Assembly (NCBI RefSeq): GCF_900129845.1
Contig: NZ_FQXB01000005.1
Location: 62,001-126,000, forward strand
Length of the DNA stretch: 64,000 nucleotides
Direction of reading: 5' to 3'
From: Cognatiyoonia sediminum
Lineage (GTDB): Bacteria; Pseudomonadota; Alphaproteobacteria; Rhodobacterales; Rhodobacteraceae
Shown: piece by piece, positions 34,593 through 43,321 of the stretch
Layout of the letters: every line of letters starts with the position of its first letter
Position numbering within the stretch: position 1 is the stretch's first letter
Program-made: the position numbers and the translations under genes
The notes under the pieces: generated by a model
Told to the model about the DNA's origin: nothing
The model's input: the letters and a program-made list of their open reading frames with translations, nothing else
Database searches by the model: none

Positions 34593-35273
34593 ATGAACCG
34601 ACTGCGTATGATTTTTAGGGTGACGGTTTTTGTGATCGTCGGTTTGCTCTTGCATTATGTTTTGCCCCAACATGACATAGTGCGCATCACATCAACCGAA
34701 GTAATCCGGACGGATTTCAGTGGCTTCAATCGGTTCTTCTATGCGCAAGCGGACAGCGGAAACGTCGATCAGCCAACGCGTGATTTGCGGCTGATCAATA
34801 CGGACAAGAGAGAGACATTCCTTCTAGGGTTCATCCCACGCGACTCTACCGAAGTGATGGTCTACCGCAATGAAGACACCGGTTGGATTTGGCCGCCGTA
34901 CTTCAAGTTTGATAGCTCTGATTTACAAGCGGAGGCGGCAAGTGCGGCCAAGGAAGACGGCTGGCACGTGATGACACACTATGGCTGGCGTATTCGCTGG
35001 GCATCTATCTATCCCAATGCGATTGATATTCGGCCTGTGGAGGGGCCGGACGTACGGGTTATCCCGTGGTTTAACATCTTCTTCTTTACCTTCTTGATCA
35101 TCGCGATTGTGACGATCCGTGCGATGTGGCGACAATTCCGAGAGCGGAAGGTTGATCCCCTGTTAGATCAAGCGGGAGACAAATTTGATGAGGTTCAGGC
35201 TGGCGTCGCTGAGCGGCGGTCTGGGGTGCGCAAGTGGATGAACACTTGGCGAAAGCCAGAGAATAGAAAGTAG
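34593..35273 (+). CDS. DUF1523-family membrane protein
   Basis: 226 residues. Landmarks of DUF1523: LHYVLPQHDIVRITSTEV, MVYRNEDTGWIWPPYFKFD, MTHYGWRIRW and DIRPVEGPDVRVIPWFNIFFF. Membrane helices at about 8-24 and 155-180; the conserved middle is periplasmic. Function unknown. It is last in the locus, nine bases after the previous stop, and is followed by a chain of hairpins that probably ends the transcript. Confidence 0.85.
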   Translation: MNRLRMIFRVTVFVIVGLLLHYVLPQHDIVRITSTEVIRTDFSGFNRFFYAQADSGNVDQPTRDLRLINTDKRETFLLGFIPRDSTEVMVYRNEDTGWIWPPYFKFDSSDLQAEAASAAKEDGWHVMTHYGWRIRWASIYPNAIDIRPVEGPDVRVIPWFNIFFFTFLIIAIVTIRAMWRQFRERKVDPLLDQAGDKFDEVQAGVAERRSGVRKWMNTWRKPENRK

Positions 35274-35280
35274 GGTGTAG

Positions 35281-35351
35281 GCGGGCCCGCCTGCCCACCC
35301 CATTTGGGGGCATTCTGCCCCCACGGCCTTTCAGGCCTTCCCCCTGAAGGT
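35281..35351. repeat. Chain of intergenic hairpins (REP-like, shared 3' end of two convergent operons)
   Basis: Palindromes in a row: GCGGGCCCGC (35281-35290); GGGGGCA/TGCCCCC around TTC (35306-35322), competing with CCCC/GGGG (35298-35309); GGCCT/AGGCC around TTC (35325-35337); then CCCCCTGAAGG and TATTTTT. It fills the gap between the DUF1523 stop and the convergent ALDH stop. The T-rich tail supports termination in the plus direction. Similar chains occur at convergent gene ends in many Rhodobacteraceae (from memory). Confidence 0.65.
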
Positions 35352-35371
35352 ATTTTTGGCAAGAGGAAGGG

Positions 35372-37687
35372 CTATTCGCCGTAAGGGATCCAGATATTCT
35401 TGATCTCGGTCGCGGCGGCGAGAAGGTCTTTTGCTGGCGGCGCATGATCGTAACCGTGGTTAACGCATGTGCGTTTCAGGTTTCCGGCCGCAGCTTTCTC
35501 GATTGTTCCTGAGATATCAGAGCCGGAGAAGGACCACACAGCGTCAATATCTGCATGACCAGCCACGTGGGGGGCGAGTTCTGCATGCCCACCTGTCAGG
35601 ATATTGACCACACCGCCCGGAACATCCGAGGTTTCTAGGATTTGGTAGAGGTCGGTGGCCAAAAGCGGGAAAGGCTCTGAACCGATCAGTGTAATCCTGT
35701 TGCCCATCGACATTGCGGCTGCCATTGGGGCGACCGCGCCGAGTAGAGGGTAGTCATCCTCACAGAAGACCGCGATCTTACCGACCGGTTCTTTCATGGC
35801 CAATGCGACACCGCGGATTGGGACCCCATGCGCTTGACCGTCGTATTTGTCGGCCCAAGCGGCAAAGGTGAAGAGGGTTTGAATTGTTTGGTCGACTTCG
35901 ACCTTGCCCGCTTTGCCGGTCAGCGACTTGATCCGATCTGCAAGTTCATTGGCGCGTGCTGAGAGGTTTTCAGCGATGTAGTAGAGGATTTGCGCACGCA
36001 GGTGGCCGGTCGTTTTGCCCCAACCTTTGGCCGCGTTCATGGCTTCTACGGCGTTTCGCACATCCTTGCGATTGGCGAGACCAGCGTGTCCGACCAAGGC
36101 ACCTTTTGGCCCGTAGATTGGTTTGCTGTAGCCACCGTCGGGCCGCACTTGCTTGCCACCGATGTATAGTTTTGCCGTGCGATCTAGTGGATCACTAGGT
36201 GCACCATTGCCTGAGTAGGCTTGGATCGGTTTCAGTTTTGTCGGTTTCGCTTTAGGCTTGGTATAGGCTACCAATCCTTCCCAACCGCCTTCGCGACCAA
36301 ACCCGCTTTCACGAACGCCTCCAAATCCGGCGGCGGCGTCCATCATGTTTGTTCCGTTGATCCAAACGATGCCGCAGACGAGTTTTGGGGCGATGTCTAG
36401 GGCGAGATTTATGTTTTCCGACCAAACAGAAGCCGCCAGACCATAGCGAGTATTGTTGGCGATCTCGATGGCCTCCTCAGGTGTGCGAAACGTTGTGGCG
36501 GCCAGAACAGGGCCAAAGATTTCTTCCTGCATTAAAGTTGATGCTGGGTGCAGGCCGGTGATGAGCGTCGGCGGAAAGAAACAGCCAGAGGGTGCAGCAG
36601 TTTGGAAGGTCTCGCCCTCTGAGTTGTCGCTGACCATCTTGGAGATTTGTTCAAGCTGAACCGGATGCACGATGGCGCCAATGTCGATGCATTTATCAAG
36701 CGGATCACCGACCCGCAGGCCCGACATACGCGTTTTGAGGCGCGTGTAGAAATCCTCGGCAATGCCTTCTTGTACTAGTAAACGGGATCCGGCGCAGCAG
36801 ACTTGGCCTTGGTTGAACCAAATCGCGTCCACAAGTCCTTCGATCGCGCTGTCTATGTCGGCGTCTTCAAACACGATGTATGGGGATTTCCCGCCGAGTT
36901 CCAAGGTCAGCTCCTTGCCCGTTCCCGCGGTGGCTTCGCGGATGATCCGACCAACTTCGGTCGAACCGGTGAACGCGATTTTGTCGACGTCGGAATTTAC
37001 AAGTGCGGCCCCAGTCGAGCCGTCACCAGTGACGATGTTCACGACGCCGGGCGGCACACCTGCTTCTGTGCAAATCTCAGCAAACACCATTGCGGTGAGG
37101 GGGGTGTATTCCGCGGGTTTCAAGACGACCGAGTTGCCCATGGCCAAGGCGGGCGCGATTTTCCAAGCCAGCATCAGCAAGGGGAAATTCCAAGGGATAA
37201 TTTGCCCACAGACCCCAATCGCCTTGCGATCCGGCAGTTCGGTTTCCATAAGCTGCGCCATTCCTGCGTGATAGTAGAAATGTCGTTGCGCCAGTGGCAC
37301 GTCAATGTCGCGGCTTTCACGGATGGGTTTACCGTTATCGAGCGTTTCCATCACAGCAAAAAGACGGCTGTGCTTTTGGAGGAGGCGTGCAATCGCGTAA
37401 AGGATGCGCGCGCGGCCTTGACCGCCTAACTTCTCCCATTTAGGTTGTGCTTTTCGCGCGGCGGCAACGGCCCGTGCCACTTCCTCTTCGGTACCGTTGG
37501 TGACACCGGCGAGGCGTTCGCCTGTAGCTGGGTTGGTGGTGGTAAAATCGTCTCTCAAAGGACCCCACGACCCGTTGATGTAGTGGCCAGCGATGCCGCC
37601 GCGATCTGCCAACCATTGCAAAGCCTCGGTGCTGCTTTCGGGGGCTGGGCCATAGTCCATCGTTTCGAAAATCTCTTTGACGGTCAT
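35372..37687 (-). CDS. Two-domain aldehyde dehydrogenase (second domain degenerate)
   Basis: 771 residues, about 1.6 times a normal ALDH. Domain 1 (about 40-490) is complete: PWNFPLLMLAWKIAPALAMG, FTGSTEVGRII, general base in ELGGKSPYIVF near 263 and nucleophile in NQGQVCCAGSRLLV near 297. Domain 2 (about 500-771) has ALDH-like sequence (YIGGKQVRPDGG; GRVALAMKEPVGKIAV-like; ITLIGSEPFPLLATDL) but lacks the catalytic cysteine motif. Predicted to oxidise acetaldehyde released by DeoC to acetate. ATG at 37687, four bases after the deoC stop; an in-frame TTG at 37699 is less likely. Common partner of deoC in roseobacters. Confidence 0.88.
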   Translation of the reverse strand: MTVKEIFETMDYGPAPESSTEALQWLADRGGIAGHYINGSWGPLRDDFTTTNPATGERLAGVTNGTEEEVARAVAAARKAQPKWEKLGGQGRARILYAIARLLQKHSRLFAVMETLDNGKPIRESRDIDVPLAQRHFYYHAGMAQLMETELPDRKAIGVCGQIIPWNFPLLMLAWKIAPALAMGNSVVLKPAEYTPLTAMVFAEICTEAGVPPGVVNIVTGDGSTGAALVNSDVDKIAFTGSTEVGRIIREATAGTGKELTLELGGKSPYIVFEDADIDSAIEGLVDAIWFNQGQVCCAGSRLLVQEGIAEDFYTRLKTRMSGLRVGDPLDKCIDIGAIVHPVQLEQISKMVSDNSEGETFQTAAPSGCFFPPTLITGLHPASTLMQEEIFGPVLAATTFRTPEEAIEIANNTRYGLAASVWSENINLALDIAPKLVCGIVWINGTNMMDAAAGFGGVRESGFGREGGWEGLVAYTKPKAKPTKLKPIQAYSGNGAPSDPLDRTAKLYIGGKQVRPDGGYSKPIYGPKGALVGHAGLANRKDVRNAVEAMNAAKGWGKTTGHLRAQILYYIAENLSARANELADRIKSLTGKAGKVEVDQTIQTLFTFAAWADKYDGQAHGVPIRGVALAMKEPVGKIAVFCEDDYPLLGAVAPMAAAMSMGNRITLIGSEPFPLLATDLYQILETSDVPGGVVNILTGGHAELAPHVAGHADIDAVWSFSGSDISGTIEKAAAGNLKRTCVNHGYDHAPPAKDLLAAATEIKNIWIPYGE

Positions 37688-37691
37688 ATGT

Positions 37692-38678
37692 TTATCCAAT
37701 CGGGTGGCGCCAGTTGGCGGAGTAGTTGCCGGTCACATAGTGTTCGAGTTGTCGTTCGATATCGCCTAAAAGAGAAGAGGCACCAAAGCGGAAAAGGTCG
37801 GGCTGTAGCCAGCGGCCGCCCAGTTCGTCCTTGATCATTGCAAGATAGGTAATCGCGTCCTTTGCCTTTGAGATACCACCAGCTGGTTTATAGCCGACTT
37901 TTAGGCCAGTGCGCGCCTCATAGGCTCGGATAGCACGGATCATGGCGAGCGTGACCGGAAGGGTCGCATTCACTGGCTCCTTGCCGGTCGATGTTTTGAT
38001 GAAATCGGCCCCCGCCATCATGCAAACCAAACTTGCTTTGGCGACGTTGCGAAGGGTGCCAAGTTCGCCCGTCGCAAGGATGGCTTTGACATGCGCGTGA
38101 CCGCAGGCGGCGCGCATTTCTTTCATCTCGTCGTAGAGCGCTTGCCAGTTTCCGGTGAGCACGTGGCGGCGCGAGATGACGATATCGATTTCTTCAGCGC
38201 CCGCTGCGACGCTTTCGCCGATCTCCGAGATGCGCAAATGGAAGGGTGACAAGCCAGCTGGAAAGCCAGTTGAAACCGCGGCTACAGGGATGCTCGTGCC
38301 GCGCAGTGCATCCACGGCTGTTGGCACCATGTCGTGATAGACGCAAACCGCACCGGTGGTCAGGCCAGTCATACCGATCTTATCAAGGATAACTGGAGAC
38401 ACGGGCTGGCGCGCCTTTGCGCAAAGCCGTCTGACTCGCGCTTCTGTATCATCGCCAGACAGTGTCGTTAGGTCCATGCAAGAGATCGCTTTGCACAGCC
38501 AAGCCGCCTGGTGCGATTTCTTTACAGAACGGCGACCCGGCAGAGTTTTTGCCCGCCGCTCAATTGCAGATGTGTTCGCCTGTACTGATGCCACCCAATC
38601 CAGATCGAGAGGCATTCCATCGTTTCTCGGCTCTTGGATTTGCGGCAATTGCAGGGATTCGTCGATCGCGGTTTGCAC
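37692..38678 (-). CDS. deoC: Deoxyribose-phosphate aldolase
   Basis: 328 residues, larger than E. coli DeoC (259). Splits 2-deoxyribose 5-phosphate to glyceraldehyde 3-phosphate and acetaldehyde. The Schiff-base lysine lies in DFIKTSTGK, and the closing GYKPAGGISKAKDA holds the second lysine. An N-terminal extension of about 60 residues precedes the barrel. The only plausible start is GTG at 38678, seven bases after AAGGAG; the nearby ATG at 38694 hits a stop after four codons. First gene of a two-gene operon with the ALDH. Confidence 0.93.
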   Translation of the reverse strand: MQTAIDESLQLPQIQEPRNDGMPLDLDWVASVQANTSAIERRAKTLPGRRSVKKSHQAAWLCKAISCMDLTTLSGDDTEARVRRLCAKARQPVSPVILDKIGMTGLTTGAVCVYHDMVPTAVDALRGTSIPVAAVSTGFPAGLSPFHLRISEIGESVAAGAEEIDIVISRRHVLTGNWQALYDEMKEMRAACGHAHVKAILATGELGTLRNVAKASLVCMMAGADFIKTSTGKEPVNATLPVTLAMIRAIRAYEARTGLKVGYKPAGGISKAKDAITYLAMIKDELGGRWLQPDLFRFGASSLLGDIERQLEHYVTGNYSANWRHPIG

Positions 38679-38754
38679 GTCAGGACTCCTTCATGAACAG
38701 CCGTTTTGACACGGTTTAGACCGGCGAGGCAAGAGCCGTTGTTTTGGGGTTGGC

Positions 38755-39573
38755 TTATGGTTGAATGACGTCGCGTTGGTATTTCTGGCGATATTTCAGA
38801 GGTGTAGTGCCGTGTCGCTCTCGGAAGAGTTTATGGAAATGCGCCATATTTGGGATGCCGCATTGTTCGGCGATGGTTTGAACTGCTTCATCGTCCGTCA
38901 CGAGTTGCCGCGCGGCGTAGGTCATTCGGATATCATTTATGAATTCAGAAGGGCTTTGCCCAAGTTGCGCGCGCATTGTGCGACTGACGTGCGCATGGGC
39001 CTTGCCGGTCAAAGCAACAAGGCCTGCTGATCCATTCTGGAAGACTTCAGGATTGCGAGCCGCTTCCATGGCATCGATCAGCCAAGACGGAATGTTCTGA
39101 GGGACATCTTTCTTTGCGAAAGCCAAAAGAATGGGAAGCAGAAAGGCCTCTGTTGCCAAGTCACCGCGATTGCTTCTTTCCAATCTGAGCGCTGCTCTGT
39201 TCAAGCTCGCCAAGTCGCGACTGTCGATAGTCGCGAATTGTAATGTTGTCAGATCGGGTAAATCGTTCTGGTGGCGTGCGACAAGTTGATGGACGACCTC
39301 AGGGTCCAACGAAACAGACACCAAAAGACTGTGTTCGCCTTTGGCTTGGACCCCATGTTCTTGGCCCGGAGGTACCAGAACAAGATCGCCCTCGGTCAAT
39401 GTCTCGGTGCTGTCCGGCAGGTGGTGACGGACTTGGCCATTTTGGACCCAAAAGAGTTCAAAGAAGTCATGGGAATGCAGCGGATTGGGGCGTGCCGTCG
39501 TCAATGCAGTGCGCGCAAAATGCACGTGCTCCCCTTTGGCGCAGATATCTTTGAAGTTGAGTACGGCCACCAT
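38755..39573 (-). CDS. AraC-family regulator with cupin N-terminus
   Basis: 272 residues. Residues 20-90 form an AraC-type cupin ([31 protein letters not shown]), and the last 100 are the double helix-turn-helix ([52 protein letters not shown]). A sugar or sugar-acid ligand is likely. It lies 77 bases upstream of deoC in the same direction and is divergent from rpe across 105 bases, so it may control one or both; inference. Confidence 0.9.
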   Translation of the reverse strand: MVAVLNFKDICAKGEHVHFARTALTTARPNPLHSHDFFELFWVQNGQVRHHLPDSTETLTEGDLVLVPPGQEHGVQAKGEHSLLVSVSLDPEVVHQLVARHQNDLPDLTTLQFATIDSRDLASLNRAALRLERSNRGDLATEAFLLPILLAFAKKDVPQNIPSWLIDAMEAARNPEVFQNGSAGLVALTGKAHAHVSRTMRAQLGQSPSEFINDIRMTYAARQLVTDDEAVQTIAEQCGIPNMAHFHKLFRERHGTTPLKYRQKYQRDVIQP

Positions 39574-39678
39574 GTACTAAACCTTATCACAATGCAGTTG
39601 CAGCAAAAGCCTGTTCTCTACGTGACAACTAAGTTTTTGCTCGGTAAGGGTCGCTTAGACGCGATTTTTGGGGGAAAA

Positions 39679-40353
39679 ATGACGTTTGATAGGTCCATAA
39701 AGATTGCGCCATCGATTTTGGCGGCTGATTTTGCGAACTTTGGCGCTGAATGCGAAGCGGTCGAAGCACAAGGTGCGGATTGGATTCATGTTGATGTCAT
39801 GGACGGACACTTCGTTCCAAACATCACGTTTGGTCCGGCCACCTGCAAAGCCATCAGGCCGCACATCAAAGGCGTGATGGACGTCCATCTGATGATCGCT
39901 CCCGTTGATCCCTATATCCAAGACTTCGCTGATGCGGGTGCGGACGTGATCACGGCACATGTCGAAGCAGGACCGCACATCCATCGAACTCTACAAGCAA
40001 TTCGAGCTGCAGGTTGCAAGGCGGGTGTAGCCCTAAATCCGGCTACACCCGCGTCTTCAGTTGAAGAACTACTCGATGACGTTGACCTTGTGTGTGTGAT
40101 GACAGTGAACCCCGGGTTTGGCGGGCAAAGCTTCATCGATATGACGAGCAAGATCAGAAATCTGCGCAGCATGATTGGCGATCGACCAGTTCACATTGAA
40201 ATCGACGGTGGTGTCGATCCAAAAACCGCGCAGCTTGTCGTTGAAGCGGGCGCTGACGTTCTTGTGGCTGGATCGGCTGTGTTTAGGGGTGGCTCTGTGT
40301 CCAATCCCGCGCCTTATGGCGACAATATCAGAGCCATTCGCAACGCTATCTGA
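39679..40353 (+). CDS. rpe: Ribulose-phosphate 3-epimerase
   Basis: 224 residues. Interconverts ribulose 5-phosphate and xylulose 5-phosphate. Landmarks: [32 protein letters not shown] with the catalytic Asp and metal His, [26 protein letters not shown] and the closing [10 protein letters not shown] plus VAGSAVF for the phosphate. I use the ATG at 39679 ([14 protein letters not shown]), behind GGGGG; a longer in-frame start would run through the AraC gene on the other strand. Feeds xylulose 5-phosphate chemistry shared with the xylose locus. Confidence 0.96.
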   Translation: MTFDRSIKIAPSILAADFANFGAECEAVEAQGADWIHVDVMDGHFVPNITFGPATCKAIRPHIKGVMDVHLMIAPVDPYIQDFADAGADVITAHVEAGPHIHRTLQAIRAAGCKAGVALNPATPASSVEELLDDVDLVCVMTVNPGFGGQSFIDMTSKIRNLRSMIGDRPVHIEIDGGVDPKTAQLVVEAGADVLVAGSAVFRGGSVSNPAPYGDNIRAIRNAI

Positions 40354-40436
40354 TCTGCACAAAAACTGCACAAATCGGGCGTCAGCCTTTGCACGATTGA
40401 TCCCTAGTTCCTAAGTTAACGAAGACTAAGGGGACT

Positions 40437-41129
40437 ATGATGGACAGACATATCCTTGTGGCTGACGATGATGCACGCATCCGCGATGTGCTGCGCATTG
40501 CGCTTGGGCAGGCGGGATTTGAGGTTGATGAGGTTGCGGATGGCAAAGAAGCGCTAAGAGCAGCGCAACGCACGCAGCCCGATTTGATCGTTTTAGATAT
40601 AGGCATGCCGGAGATGGACGGGCTGGAGGTTTGTCGTGAATTGCGCAAAACCAGCCAGGTGCCGATCCTGTTTTTGACTGCACAAGGCGATGAAATTGAT
40701 CGTGTCGTTGGACTGGAGATGGGTGCGGACGACTACGTTTCAAAACCTTTTTCGCCGCGTGAAGTGATTGCCCGTATTCGAGCTATTTTGAAGCGATCTG
40801 GCGTTGAAGCCGAAGAGGCTACCGTCCTTCAACGTGGGGTTCTACGCATCGATCCGGAACGCCACTTGTGCGAAGTGGGAGATCGACCCGTAACACTGAC
40901 GTCCCGCGAAATGGAATTGGTCATTCAGTTGATGAAAAGGCCCAATCATGTCGTGGCGCGCCCTCAGTTGGTCGATGCGATCTATGGCACGAATGTTCAT
41001 GTCAGCGACCGTACGATGGACAGCCACTTGCGCAATGTTCGGGCAAAGTTCGCTGCTGTTGGATGCAAAGATGCCATTGAAACAGTTCACGGTGTCGGCG
41101 TGCGGATGGGGCCATGCAGCGCGACATAG
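40437..41129 (+). CDS. OmpR-family response regulator (CreB-like)
   Basis: 230 residues. Receiver domain about 1-120 with acidic pair ADDDARI, phospho-acceptor Asp in LIVLDIGMPEMDG, Thr in FLTAQGD and Lys in VSKPFSPRE; then an OmpR-type winged helix (LTSREMELVIQLMK; SDRTMDSHLRNVRAKF). The histidine kinase gene overlaps its end by 16 bases. Two ATGs at 40437 and 40440; purine tract AAGGGG upstream. Stimulus unknown. Confidence 0.93.
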   Translation: MMDRHILVADDDARIRDVLRIALGQAGFEVDEVADGKEALRAAQRTQPDLIVLDIGMPEMDGLEVCRELRKTSQVPILFLTAQGDEIDRVVGLEMGADDYVSKPFSPREVIARIRAILKRSGVEAEEATVLQRGVLRIDPERHLCEVGDRPVTLTSREMELVIQLMKRPNHVVARPQLVDAIYGTNVHVSDRTMDSHLRNVRAKFAAVGCKDAIETVHGVGVRMGPCSAT

Positions 41130-42055
41130 AGGTCAAATGGCGCCCGCCACTTTGGCTTGTCATCGCCTGTACGATTGTGGCGATGCTGATGCTTCCTGTG
41201 CTAGCACTTTTTGTTCTCAGCAGACTGCTTGGTGTTTTTGATTTTGATACCTCATTTCAAATCGCATCGGCCGGTACCATTGCAGCCGCAACGATTGTGG
41301 GCTGGGTGCTCTGGCGAATTTTGTTGCGCCCGATAACTGAACTTGCTGGTAGAGCCGACGACATTAAAACAGGCGAGGCTGCGGCACTGGCGCCACTCGA
41401 TCACTATGGCACGTCAGAAATGCAGGCCTTGGGCCGCGCGATGCGGGAGATGGGGCAGGTGCTTCAGGATCGCGAAACGGTTCTGAGAAGCTATGCAGAC
41501 CATGTGACACATGAACTCAAGTCGCCGTTGACTGTTATTCAAGGCGCAACAGAATTGCTGGCCGACCCCGACCTGCCAGAATCAGACCGTCAAAAAATGT
41601 TGCTGAACGTGTCTGATGCGACCGACCATATGAAAAAGCTCCTCGATGCACAGCGCGCGCTTGCGCGGGCCAAAGACCCGATGGCTTCAGGGTCTTGCCG
41701 ATTGAGCGACGTCATCGATCAATCTGACGACATCGTATTGGTGCGAGATGGAATGGTCCCGCTCTCAATCGATGTTTTTGAACCAGTCGCCACGCAACTT
41801 ATTGGAAACGCGCGAGCGCATGGCGCTAGTCGCATAGAAGTTGCGCTAGAAGGCGATCGCCTAACGTTCTCAGACAATGGACCGGGTATTTCCAGCGGGA
41901 ACAAGGATCGCATTTTTGATCCCTTCTTTACCACCAGACGCGATAACGGCGGAACAGGTATGGGGCTTTCGATTGTTAAGCGAATGCTGGAGGCTCAGGG
42001 TGCCTCAATCGAGCTTGCCGATGCCAAAAAAGCAAAGTTTGTTATCTCCTTCTAA
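41114..42055 (+). CDS. Membrane histidine kinase (CreC-like)
   Basis: 313 residues. Two membrane helices (about 12-35, WLVIACTIVAMLMLPVLALF; and 48-68, IASAGTIAAATIVGWVLW) with almost no periplasmic loop, a HAMP-like linker, H-box HVTHELKSPLTVIQGATEL near 140, N-box LIGNARAHG, D-box SDNGPGIS, F/G boxes FDPFFTTRRDNGGTGMGLSIV. The lack of a periplasmic domain suggests sensing in the membrane or cytoplasm. Overlaps the regulator gene by 16 bases. Confidence 0.92.
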   Translation: MQRDIEVKWRPPLWLVIACTIVAMLMLPVLALFVLSRLLGVFDFDTSFQIASAGTIAAATIVGWVLWRILLRPITELAGRADDIKTGEAAALAPLDHYGTSEMQALGRAMREMGQVLQDRETVLRSYADHVTHELKSPLTVIQGATELLADPDLPESDRQKMLLNVSDATDHMKKLLDAQRALARAKDPMASGSCRLSDVIDQSDDIVLVRDGMVPLSIDVFEPVATQLIGNARAHGASRIEVALEGDRLTFSDNGPGISSGNKDRIFDPFFTTRRDNGGTGMGLSIVKRMLEAQGASIELADAKKAKFVISF

Positions 42056-42105
42056 CCGCTGGTTTTTGAGGCTAGAACGTCTCCAAGGATTTCTAAGGTT
42101 TCATC

Positions 42106-43116
42106 ATGAGAGTATTGGTAACAGGCGGCGCGGGTTACATTGGCAGCCACACCCTAGTTGAACTGCTCGGTCAGGCGCACGAGGTCCAGGTTATTGATAA
42201 TTTCGACAATAGCTCACCCGAGGTCTTGTCGCGTGTCCGAAAGTTGACAAATGGCGACATGTCCTTTGCCGAAGGCGACGTGCGTGATGATGGGTTTTTG
42301 CGGTCTGTCTTTGAGGATTTTCAACCTGATCAAGTTGTCCATTTTGCCGGCCTAAAGGCGGTTGGCGAAAGCATGGAAAAGCCTCTCGAGTATTATGACG
42401 TCAATGTCAGAGGCACCATGGCGATCCTTCGCGCTATGGACAGCGTAGGGTGCCGCAAGATCGTATTTTCGTCATCAGCAACGGTTTATGGAGAGCCGGT
42501 TTATTTGCCCTATGACGAAGATCATCCCGTCGCACCAGAAAGTGTCTATGGTCGAACCAAGATGATTGCCGAGCACATCATCGGTGATTGGGCGCAGGCA
42601 AATGGCGGGACTGCTGTCCTATTGCGATACTTCAATCCCGTCGGTGCGCATTCTTCGGCGACGATAGGGGAGCATCCGCAGGGGGTGCCGAACAACCTCA
42701 TGCCATTTGTCGCTCAGGTGGCTTCGGGAAAGCGCGAACGGCTTTCCATTTTCGGTGACGATTACGACACGCCGGACGGCACAGGACGGCGAGATTATAT
42801 TCATGTCGTCGATCTGGCGTGTGCACATGTTGCGGCGGTCAATTATGCGCATGGAAACACTGGGACGCGACACTTCAACGTCGGAACGGGCCAATCCTAT
42901 AGCGTTCGGGAAATGGTTGCCGCTTTTGAAAAGGCGTCTGGGCGCGAGATTCCATGTGTCGTCACACCGCGTCGCAAGGGAGACATTGCTGAGATGAAGG
43001 CAGATGCCTCTCGCGCTAAACACGAGATGGGTTGGGAAGCAAAATTGGGGTTGGCTGATATGGCTGCTAGTACTTGGGAATGGCAGTCAAACAATCCTGA
43101 TGGATACGAAAAGTAG
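42106..43116 (+). CDS. galE: UDP-glucose 4-epimerase
   Basis: 336 residues. Interconverts UDP-glucose and UDP-galactose for surface sugars. NAD-binding GGAGYIGSHTL at the start, FAGLKAVGES, the Ser-Ser region KIVFSSSATVYGEP, the catalytic YGRTK (Tyr-x3-Lys) and the substrate-binding LRYFNPVGAH and RRDYIHVVDLA are all present. It starts 50 bases after the kinase, so it may share that transcript. Confidence 0.96.
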   Translation: MRVLVTGGAGYIGSHTLVELLGQAHEVQVIDNFDNSSPEVLSRVRKLTNGDMSFAEGDVRDDGFLRSVFEDFQPDQVVHFAGLKAVGESMEKPLEYYDVNVRGTMAILRAMDSVGCRKIVFSSSATVYGEPVYLPYDEDHPVAPESVYGRTKMIAEHIIGDWAQANGGTAVLLRYFNPVGAHSSATIGEHPQGVPNNLMPFVAQVASGKRERLSIFGDDYDTPDGTGRRDYIHVVDLACAHVAAVNYAHGNTGTRHFNVGTGQSYSVREMVAAFEKASGREIPCVVTPRRKGDIAEMKADASRAKHEMGWEAKLGLADMAASTWEWQSNNPDGYEK

Positions 43117-43129
43117 ATAAAAATCAATC

Positions 43130-43178
43130 TGTTGAATGTGGGTGGGAAACAAAGCCGATTGTTCCCACTAAATCAACA
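43130..43178. other. Imperfect long hairpin after galE
   Basis: Outer arms TGTTGA (43130-43135) and TCAACA (43173-43178); inner arms GTGGGAA (43142-43148) and TTCCCAC (43162-43168). No T-run follows. It may end galE transcription or be an unrelated RNA structure. The next 90 bases contain the nine-base direct repeat GTAGCGAGT twice (about 43205 and 43239). Confidence 0.45.
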
Positions 43179-43264
43179 ATAGCCCTATAACTATGTTACT
43201 GTCGTAGCGAGTGAAGGTGTTACCTAGTCTCGAAGGGTAGCGAGTTAATTTGGTTTAGAAACGT

Positions 43265-43299
43265 CACCTCGGCAAAAGACCAGCACTTCGGCCGAGGTG
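43265..43299 (-). terminator. Hairpin after xylA (terminator candidate)
   Basis: Nine-base stem CACCTCGGC (43265-43273) and GCCGAGGTG (43291-43299) with a 17-base loop, 23 bases beyond the xylA stop. The U-tract on the minus strand is short, so termination strength is uncertain. Confidence 0.5.
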
Positions 43300-43321
43300 G
43301 CGGGACTACTTTTCCCCAACA

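Noticed and set aside
39271-39678. N-terminal extension of rpe by 136 codons
   Set aside because: Would run through the AraC gene on the other strand and precedes the normal Rpe N-terminus.
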